DNA from: Solirubrobacterales bacterium
GTDB lineage: Bacteria > Actinomycetota > Thermoleophilia > Solirubrobacterales > Solirubrobacteraceae
Direction of reading: 5' to 3'
Length of the DNA stretch: 11,026 nt
Assembly (NCBI GenBank): GCA_025963955.1
Contig: JAOPZU010000125.1
Location: forward strand, 1-11,026
The notes under the pieces are model-generated. The model searched no databases, had not been told where the DNA came from, and saw only the letters and a list, made by a program, of their open reading frames with translations. The position numbers and the translations under genes were made by a program. This document shows positions 6,087-11,026 of the stretch, piece by piece; the first letter of the stretch is position 1; the number at the start of each line of letters is the position of its first letter.

Positions 6087-7034
6087 ATGACGACCCGCAT
6101 CAAGGAGCTCGACGGCGCGCCGTCCGTCCTGGCCGGCTACGGCCGGGCCTTCGCGTCGGCGCTGCCGCTCGTCTCGTCCCTCCCGCTGCCGGTGTCGCTG
6201 CCCGGCGGCGGCTCGGGCGAGCTGCCCGACCTGGAGCTGCGCGTCCCGTCGCTGAAGACGGACCTGACGCACCTCGCCGACTACGCGAAGGTGTGCGGCT
6301 TCACGCTGCGCGACACGCTGCCGGCGACGTACCTGAACGTGCGCGCCTTCCCGGTGCACATCGCGCTGATGACGGACGGGGACTTCCCGTTCGGCCCCGT
6401 CGGCCTCGTGCACCTGCGGAACGCGATCCGCCACGTGCGGCCGGTGAGCGTCCGCGAGGAGCTGTCGCTGCGCGTGTGGGTGACGGGCCTGGATCCGCAC
6501 CCGAAGGGGCGGACGCTGACGCTGCACACCGAGGCCGCCGCCGCGGACGGCGAGGTCGTGTGGAGCGCGGAGTCGACCATGCTGAAGCTGGGCGGCGGAT
6601 CCGGCGAGCGGGTCGAGCGCGGAGCCGACCCGGACGTCCCGGCGTCCGTCACCTGGACGGTCCCGGGCGACCAGGGCCGCCGCTACGCCACGGTCTCCGG
6701 TGACCGCAACCCGATCCACCTGTACGGGCTGACCGCCAAGCCGTTCGGCTTTCCGCGCGCCATCGCGCACGGGCTGTGGACGAAGGCCCGCGCCGTCGCG
6801 GCGCTGGAGGCGCGGCTGCCCGACGCGTTCACCGTGGACGTGGAGTTCCGCAAGCCCGTGCTGCTGCCCACGCGCGTGAGCTTCGGCTCGTCGACGGACG
6901 CGCAGGGCGTCACGGCGTTCGCCGTGACGGACGCGCGCAAGGGCTCGGCGCACCTCGTCGGAAGCGTCACGCCGGCCAAGAAGCAGCGCACTTCCCGTAG
7001 GACGACCACCGCCAATGGAGGCACCACCGCATGA
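6087..7034 (+). CDS. MaoC-like (R)-specific enoyl-CoA hydratase, HtdX type
   Basis: A 315-residue double-hotdog protein. The second half carries the hydratase-2 signature Y-A-T-V-S-G-D-R-N-P-I-H-L (about 200-212), with catalytic D206 and H211, followed by F-G-F-P-R-A-I-A-H-G-L-W. The first half keeps a hotdog with F-P-V-H-I-A-L-M (about 88-95) but no catalytic motif, as in two-domain eukaryotic and actinobacterial R-hydratases. It resembles mycobacterial HtdX (Rv0241c, about 280 residues), the operon partner of FabG4. The reaction would be trans-2-enoyl-CoA plus water to (R)-3-hydroxyacyl-CoA. The C-terminal 20 or so residues form a Lys/Arg/Thr-rich tail, K-K-Q-R-T-S-R-R-T-T-T, absent from the usual fold. 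The ATG lies one base after the FabG stop, with GGGGG at 6076-6080. The stop overlaps the next ATG by four bases. Confidence 0.87.
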   Translation: MTTRIKELDGAPSVLAGYGRAFASALPLVSSLPLPVSLPGGGSGELPDLELRVPSLKTDLTHLADYAKVCGFTLRDTLPATYLNVRAFPVHIALMTDGDFPFGPVGLVHLRNAIRHVRPVSVREELSLRVWVTGLDPHPKGRTLTLHTEAAAADGEVVWSAESTMLKLGGGSGERVERGADPDVPASVTWTVPGDQGRRYATVSGDRNPIHLYGLTAKPFGFPRAIAHGLWTKARAVAALEARLPDAFTVDVEFRKPVLLPTRVSFGSSTDAQGVTAFAVTDARKGSAHLVGSVTPAKKQRTSRRTTTANGGTTA

Positions 7035-8350
7035 GCACCGTCGCCGAACGCAGCACCGGCCTGGCCCTGAAGGCGATCCGCCAGATCGCCGGGCTCGAGG
7101 TCATCGACCGCGTGGGCCTGCGCGGCCCCGCCGAGCGCGCCCTGTACTCCGTCACGAAGAACGGCATGGGGGCGGCCGCGACCGCCGGCCGCACGTTCAC
7201 CGTCGTGACCGGGAACGGCAAGTCGACCCGGCCGCGGCCGGCGAACCCGAAGGGCCTCTTCGATCTGACGCCCGACGAGGACCAGCAGATGATCGTGGAG
7301 GCGATGAAGGAGTTCGCCGCCGCGGAGCTGCGTCCCGTCGCGCTGGCGGCGGACAGCGCCTGCGCCGCGCCCGCGGAGCTGCTGGAGTCCGCGGGGGAGC
7401 TCGGCCTGGCCACGCTCGGCGTGCCGGAGGAGCTCGGCGGATCAGCCGCGGAGAAGTCCGCGGTCACCGGGGTGCTCGTGGGCGAGGCGCTGGCCCACGG
7501 CGACCTCGGCCTCGCCGCCGCAGTGCTCTCCACGGGCGCGGTCCCGACGGCCCTCGGGCTGTGGGGCGACGCGGCGCAGCAGGCGACCTACCTGCCCGCG
7601 TTCACGGGTGAGGAGGTCGCGGTGAGCGCGCTCGCGATCCTGGAACCGCGCCCGCTGTTCGACCCCTTCGCGCTGCAGAGCACCGCTCGCCGGACGGCCG
7701 ACGGGTTCGTGCTCGACGGCGTCAAGGCGCTCGTGCCGCGTGCGGCCGACGCGGAGCTGTTCCTCGTCGCCGCCGAGCTCGAGGACCGCGGCCCCGCCCT
7801 GTTCCTCGTCCCGACGAGCGCCGGCGGCGTGACCGTGACCGCGGAGCCCGCCATGGGCGCGCGCGCCGCGAGCACCGCGACCGTCGCCTTCACGAACGTC
7901 CCGCTGCCCGAGGTCGCGCTGCTGGCCGACGGGGACCAGGAGGTCTACGCGGAGTGCATCCACCGCGCGCGCCTGGCCTGGTGCGCGCTCAGCGTCGGCG
8001 CCGCCCAGGCCGCGCTGGACTACCTGATCCCGTACGTGAACGAGCGCGTCGCCTTCGGGGAGCCGATCGCGAACCGCCAGGCGGTCGCCTTCCAGATCTC
8101 GGACATCGCGATCGAGGTCGCCGGCATGCGGCTGGCCACCTGGCGCGCCGCCTCCCGCGCGGACGCCGGAAACGGCTTCTTCCGCGAGGCCGCCGTCGCC
8201 CGGCAGCTATGCGTCAAGCACGGGGCCGAGATCGGCTCGGCCGCCGTCCAGCTGCTGGGCGGCCACGGCTACACCAAGGAGTACCCGGTCGAGCGCTGGT
8301 ACCGGGACCTGCGAACCGCGGGCGTCTTCGAGGGCGCCCTGCTCGTCTAG
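7031..8350 (+). CDS. Acyl-CoA dehydrogenase-like subunit with degenerate FAD motif
   Basis: A 439-residue protein of the acyl-CoA dehydrogenase family. Residues 1 to about 75 are an N-terminal extension rich in Arg, Gly and Lys. The ordinary N-domain then begins at F-D-L-T-P-D-E-D-Q-Q-M. The C-domain is well kept: N-E-R-V-A-F-G-E-P-I (337-346), L-G-G-H-G-Y-T-K-E-Y (409-418) and R-W-Y-R-D-L-R (422-428). The Glu at the usual catalytic-base position is E434 in F-E-G. Two parts are unusual. The T-E-P-x-A-G-S-D FAD loop reads L-E-P-R-P-L-F-D (204-211). The protein also ends five residues after E434, without the T-x-x-I-Q-x-L-I-I-A-R tail. It is probably a partner subunit of the next gene's product rather than a self-sufficient enzyme. 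The ATG overlaps the hydratase stop (ATGA) and has a good GGAGG at 7017-7021. Confidence 0.88.
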   Translation: MSTVAERSTGLALKAIRQIAGLEVIDRVGLRGPAERALYSVTKNGMGAAATAGRTFTVVTGNGKSTRPRPANPKGLFDLTPDEDQQMIVEAMKEFAAAELRPVALAADSACAAPAELLESAGELGLATLGVPEELGGSAAEKSAVTGVLVGEALAHGDLGLAAAVLSTGAVPTALGLWGDAAQQATYLPAFTGEEVAVSALAILEPRPLFDPFALQSTARRTADGFVLDGVKALVPRAADAELFLVAAELEDRGPALFLVPTSAGGVTVTAEPAMGARAASTATVAFTNVPLPEVALLADGDQEVYAECIHRARLAWCALSVGAAQAALDYLIPYVNERVAFGEPIANRQAVAFQISDIAIEVAGMRLATWRAASRADAGNGFFREAAVARQLCVKHGAEIGSAAVQLLGGHGYTKEYPVERWYRDLRTAGVFEGALLV

Positions 8351-9622
8351 ATGCCGATCCCACCCCCCACCCCCAACACCACCGTGATCAATCTCGAGAC
8401 CCCCAAGAAGTTCCGTCCCCTCATCGGCCAGGCCCACACGGTCGCCCAGGAGGTCCTGCGCCCGATCGCGCGCAAGTACGACGTCGCCGAGCACGAGCGC
8501 CCGAAGGAGCTCGACTTCCTCGCCGCGATCCTGAACGGCATGGAGGACTCCGGCGCGACGAGCGGCGCGGGTGCGGCCGGCGCCGGCAAGGGCGAGGACA
8601 AGCCCGCGAACGGCAACGGGTCCGACCCGGCCGCGACGAAGAACGGCTCCAACCTGTCGACCGCGCTCTCGATCATGGAGATGTGCTGGGGCGACGTCGG
8701 ACTGCTGCTGTCGATCCCCGGGCAGGGCCTCGGCAACTCGGCGAGCGCGGCGGTCGCCTCCCCCGAGCAGCTCGAGGAGTTCGGCGGCCGCTGGGCGGCG
8801 ATGGCGATCACCGAGCCCGAGGCAGGCTCGGACTCGGCGTCCATCCGCACGACCGCGGACCTGGATCCGGGGACGGGCGAGTACGTCCTCAACGGCGAGA
8901 AGATCTACGTCACCTCCGGCGAGCGGGCGGAGCTCGTGGTGGTCTGGGCGACGCTCGACCGCAGCGTCGGCCGGGCAGCGATCAAGTCGTTCATCGTCGA
9001 GCGCACGAACCCGGGCATGAAGCTCGACCGGCTGGAGCACAAGCTGGGGATCCGCGCGTCCGACACCGCGGCGTTCATCCTGCAGGACTGCCGCGTGCCG
9101 GCCAGCGCGCTGCTCGGCTCTCCCGAGGTCGACGTGAAGAAGGGCTTCGGCGGCGTCATGCAGACGTTCGACAACACGCGGCCGCTCGTCGCGGCGATGG
9201 CCGTCGGCTGCGCCCGCGCGTGCCTCGACTTCACGCGGGAGGCGCTCGACCAGGCCGGCGTCGGGATCGACTACGACAAGCCGGCGCTGTCCCAGTCGGC
9301 CGCCGCGGCGAAGTTCCTGGCGATGGAGGCCGAGTACGACGCCGCCCGCCTGCTCACCATGCAGGCGGCGTGGATGGCCGACAACCGCAAGCCCAACTCG
9401 GTCCAGGCGTCGATCGCCAAGGCCAAGGCCGGGCGGACGGGGACGGACGTCGCCTTCGGCTGCATCGAGCTCTGCGGCGCCATCGGCGTCACGGAGACCG
9501 AGCTGCTGGAGAAGTGGGCCCGCGACGTGAAGATCCTCGACATCTTCGAGGGGACGCAGCAGATCCAGCAGCTCATCATCGCCCGGCAGCTGCTGGGGCG
9601 GACGAGTGCGCAGTTGAAGTAG
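8351..9622 (+). CDS. Acyl-CoA dehydrogenase, catalytic-type subunit
   Basis: A 423-residue flavoprotein that would convert acyl-CoA to trans-2-enoyl-CoA. The FAD/substrate loop A-I-T-E-P-E-A-G-S-D-S-A-S-I (152-165) is intact. So is the end: catalytic-base E400 in I-F-E-G-T-Q-Q-I-Q-Q-L-I-I-A-R (398-412). R-P-K-E-L-D (50-55) and M-C-W-G-D-V-G (111-117) are typical of actinobacterial FadE proteins. About 30 residues between them (68-98) are a low-complexity Gly/Ala/Asn/Lys/Asp insert, probably a disordered loop. The ATG at 8351 follows directly on the previous TAG with no gap and no Shine-Dalgarno site, so translation is probably coupled, as suits two subunits of one complex. It is the last gene of the operon; a stem-loop element follows. 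The substrate is unknown. Confidence 0.92.
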   Translation: MPIPPPTPNTTVINLETPKKFRPLIGQAHTVAQEVLRPIARKYDVAEHERPKELDFLAAILNGMEDSGATSGAGAAGAGKGEDKPANGNGSDPAATKNGSNLSTALSIMEMCWGDVGLLLSIPGQGLGNSASAAVASPEQLEEFGGRWAAMAITEPEAGSDSASIRTTADLDPGTGEYVLNGEKIYVTSGERAELVVVWATLDRSVGRAAIKSFIVERTNPGMKLDRLEHKLGIRASDTAAFILQDCRVPASALLGSPEVDVKKGFGGVMQTFDNTRPLVAAMAVGCARACLDFTREALDQAGVGIDYDKPALSQSAAAAKFLAMEAEYDAARLLTMQAAWMADNRKPNSVQASIAKAKAGRTGTDVAFGCIELCGAIGVTETELLEKWARDVKILDIFEGTQQIQQLIIARQLLGRTSAQLK

Positions 9623-9785
9623 GCGTTCATCGGTCGTGGGCGCCGGTGGGGCGTCCGCGACCGGTACGCCACCCCTCCGCTCCGCTTCCGCTCGTCCCTC
9701 GCTCCGCGGGAGCCGCTCCGGGGTGGCGTACCGTCCGCTCCCGCTCGTCCGGCGCCCGCGACGCCTCACTTCGGCGGACGGGGTC
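9623..9785. terminator. Convergent intergenic region, possible bidirectional terminator
   Basis: These 163 bases, the longest gene-free stretch of the window, separate the plus-strand lipid operon from the minus-strand GNAT gene. I see no small ORF in them with the local codon pattern. Besides the 72-bp palindrome, CGTCCGC (9652-9658) can pair with GCGGACG (9774-9780), and the GGGCGCCGG arms flank the element, so most of the region can fold on itself in either RNA strand. A terminator is likely from position, but no U-run is present, so it would have to be a non-canonical or Rho-assisted one. Confidence 0.4.
9662..9733. repeat. 72-bp palindromic element with 14-bp perfect inverted ends
   Basis: CGGTACGCCACCCC (9662-9675) and GGGGTGGCGTACCG (9720-9733) are exact reverse complements. 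The 44 bases between are strongly strand-biased, with repeated C-C-G-C-T steps on the plus strand, and hold a smaller perfect hairpin, GCTCC (9701-9705) / GGAGC (9709-9713), with a 3-base loop. Wider flanks also pair: GGGCGCCGG (9638-9646) with CCGGCGCCC (9749-9757). It sits 40 bases after the operon's last stop, between convergent genes. It could be a bidirectional terminator or a dispersed REP/MITE-like repeat. No T-tract and no convincing target-site duplication are visible. Confidence 0.65.
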
Positions 9786-10235
9786 TCAGGGCGTGGGTCG
9801 CTCCATCACCACGTGGGGGCCCATCGGGGGGAGGTCGAACTCGGCGGAGACGGGACGGAAGCCGGCGCGGGCGTAGAGGCTGAGGGCGGGCGTGCGGGCG
9901 TTGCACCAGACGCGCGTCGCGCCGTGCGCGGTCGCGTGGTGCAGGAGCAGGTCCAGGACCGCGCCGCCCGCGCCCCGGCCGCGCGCCTCGGGTGCGGTGG
10001 CCATGCCGCGGACCCGCCAGGCGCCGTCCTTGCCGTCCTCGTCCGGGTGGACGAAGCCGACGGCGACCAGCGCGCCGTCCGGCGCGAAGGCTCCCGCCGC
10101 CAGGGCGTTCTCCGCGGTCGGCTCGCCGTCCGCCAGCTGCGTGACCGTCTGGTGCGGGCGCAGCACGCCCTGCCGCAGCGGCCGCGTCCGCGCGAAAGCG
10201 ATCGGCCGGACGGAGAACGCCCCCGCGGGGGTCAC
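9786..10235 (-). CDS. GNAT-family N-acetyltransferase
   Basis: A 149-residue protein of the GNAT fold, which moves an acetyl group from acetyl-CoA to an amine; the acceptor is unknown. The acetyl-CoA site is the motif A segment V-R-G-M-A-T-A-P-E-A-R-G-R-G-A-G-G (about 75-91), with the R-G-R-G-A-G loop at 85-90 binding the pyrophosphate. Motif B ends with L-Y-A-R-A-G-F-R-P-V (120-129), which is also typical. The length is normal for the family. I chose the GTG at 10235 because it overlaps the TGA of the upstream membrane-protein gene by four bases (GTGA, translational coupling) and the conserved fold begins soon after. The frame is open back to 10577, but that part is Arg/Gly-rich nonsense in the shadow of the membrane-protein gene. 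Convergent with the lipid operon. Confidence 0.85.
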   Translation of the reverse strand: MTPAGAFSVRPIAFARTRPLRQGVLRPHQTVTQLADGEPTAENALAAGAFAPDGALVAVGFVHPDEDGKDGAWRVRGMATAPEARGRGAGGAVLDLLLHHATAHGATRVWCNARTPALSLYARAGFRPVSAEFDLPPMGPHVVMERPTP

Positions 10236-11026
10236 GGGCTCTTCGAGGCGCGCAGGATCAGGCCGAGCACGCCCGTCACCAGCACGGTGACGACGAGCGC
10301 CGGCTGCAGGCCCTTCGCCCCGTTCGCCGCGACGAGCGCCGCCGGCAGGCCCGCCCCGAGCGCCCCGGTCAGCGGCCAGAGCAGGATGTAGCCGACCACG
10401 AGGAAGCCGCCCGTCCCGCCGGTGTCCGTGTTCGTCGCCATCGAGAGGATGCTCGGGGGCAGCCGCCCGCCGCGCCGCGCGGACAGCGCCGCCGCGAGGG
10501 TCGCGGGCAGCACGCCCAGCAGGGCGGTCACGGCAAGCGCGCCGCCCGGGGACTCGAGCGTCCCGGTGGCCGCGCACACGACGACGGCCAGCGCGGCGCT
10601 GAGGACGCCGACGACGACGGGGAGGACCGCGTGGGCGAAGAGGACCTCCCCCCAGCGGGCCCTGAGCATCAGGCGCGTACGGCCGGGCTTGTCGATCTCC
10701 TCGCGCAGCGGCTCCAGCAGCCGCGTCGCGGCGACGTACAACAGCAGCCCGCCCACGAGGGCGGCGGTGATGCGGTCGGCGGTGACGAGCAGCAGCGCCG
10801 CCCCGCCGCCACCGAGGACGACAGCCTCCGCCGCCCGCGCCGGGGTGCGCCGCAGCGCGGTCGCCCCGCGCCAGGCCAGCAGCGAGGGCAGCGAGCCGCG
10901 CGGCAACCCGCGCACGCTGCCGGTGACCTTCGGCGCGCGGTGCTGCGCGACCTGGCTGAGCGCCTGCCGGGTGGACCGCGCGTCGAAGGCGGCCAGCGAC
11001 GCCGTCGCGCCCGCGCGGGCCACGGC
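10232..11026 (-). CDS. Polytopic membrane protein, 5' end outside the window
   Basis: The minus-strand frame is open from the window edge to TGA at 10234-10232, giving 265 visible codons. A GTG at 11023 is a possible start, but the sequence there already looks internal, so I treat the gene as truncated by the window. The first 60 or so residues are Arg/Ala/Ser-rich and soluble. Then come about six or seven hydrophobic segments: two around V-L-G-G-G-G-A-A-L-L-L-V and L-V-G-G-L-L-L-Y-V, a charged loop with L-R-E-E-I-D-K-P-G-R-T-R, one at L-P-V-V-V-G-V-L-S-A-A-L, one at L-A-V-T-A-L-L-G-V-L, and two or three in the last 60 residues. This would suit the C-terminal half of an integral membrane exporter or ABC permease-like protein. 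I do not recognise the family. It is coupled to the GNAT gene by a 4-base overlap. Confidence 0.7.
   Translation of the reverse strand, partial: AVARAGATASLAAFDARSTRQALSQVAQHRAPKVTGSVRGLPRGSLPSLLAWRGATALRRTPARAAEAVVLGGGGAALLLVTADRITAALVGGLLLYVAATRLLEPLREEIDKPGRTRLMLRARWGEVLFAHAVLPVVVGVLSAALAVVVCAATGTLESPGGALAVTALLGVLPATLAAALSARRGGRLPPSILSMATNTDTGGTGGFLVVGYILLWPLTGALGAGLPAALVAANGAKGLQPALVVTVLVTGVLGLILRASKSP

Noticed and set aside
4505..6103. 532-codon open frame on the minus strand opposite FabG
   Set aside because: Shadow of the FabG gene; composition is Arg/Gly/Asp-rich and there is no start context.
7031..8350. First acyl-CoA dehydrogenase as a pseudogene
   Set aside because: The frame is intact, has a good ribosome-binding site, typical codon use and well-kept C-domain motifs. 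No continuation of the family tail appears in another frame after the stop, so the short end looks native.
9662..9733. Palindromic element as a CRISPR repeat or attachment site
   Set aside because: There is only one copy, with no spacers, no integrase and no tRNA nearby.
8207..9769. 520-codon open frame on the minus strand opposite the second dehydrogenase
   Set aside because: Antisense shadow of an intact acyl-CoA dehydrogenase; runs on through the palindromic element, which no real gene is likely to do here.
10236..10577. N-terminal extension of the GNAT protein
   Set aside because: This part is an alternative frame of the membrane-protein gene; the GNAT fold begins after the GTG at 10235.

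Overview
The window is about 11 kb of very GC-rich DNA. Coding regions are packed tightly, third codon positions are almost all G or C, and several genes are joined by 1- to 4-base stop/start overlaps. The paralogue types (DUF4333-like repeats, a FadA2/FabG4/HtdX-type lipid gene set, leaderless-looking promoters) point to an actinobacterium. A deep-branching high-GC lineage such as Solirubrobacterales is possible, but that is a guess from style and not a demonstrated placement. I see no rRNA, tRNA, CRISPR array, transposase or phage gene.

Layout. (1) 1-1709, plus strand: the 3' end of a gene encoding two tandem DUF4333-like repeats, overlapping by one base an intact serine beta-lactamase-like hydrolase. 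(2) 1777-2688, minus strand: a 50-residue acidic protein and, upstream of it, a single-domain HD hydrolase with the metal-site pattern of the RelA/SpoT hydrolase domain. A perfect 10-bp inverted repeat lies between the two. (3) 2650-2719: a divergent control region holding a 32-bp imperfect palindrome that overlaps candidate -10 boxes on both strands. (4) 2720-9622, plus strand: a six-gene operon encoding a TetR regulator, FadA2/FadI-type thiolase, long FabG4-type ketoreductase, MaoC/HtdX-type hydratase and two acyl-CoA dehydrogenases. Each junction is 0-1 bases or a 4-base overlap. (5) 9623-9785: a convergent intergenic region with a 72-bp stem-loop element bounded by perfect 14-bp inverted repeats. 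(6) 9786-11026, minus strand: a GNAT acetyltransferase overlapping by four bases the 3' end of a polytopic membrane protein that runs off the window.

How the genes work together. The five enzymes of the central operon are enough on paper for a full turn of acyl-CoA beta-oxidation. Dehydrogenation would be by the dehydrogenase pair, hydration by the MaoC protein, reduction/oxidation at C3 by the FabG4-like enzyme, and thiolysis by the FadA2-like enzyme. MaoC hydratases and FabG reductases normally use the (R)-3-hydroxyacyl intermediate, so this would be an R-specific spiral without a FadB-type bifunctional enzyme. The TetR protein is encoded first and is the obvious candidate to bind the palindrome in front of its own gene, probably in response to an acyl-CoA. 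The first dehydrogenase has lost the usual FAD-contact motif and the usual C-terminal tail, while the second keeps both. This suggests an unequal, heteromeric pair.
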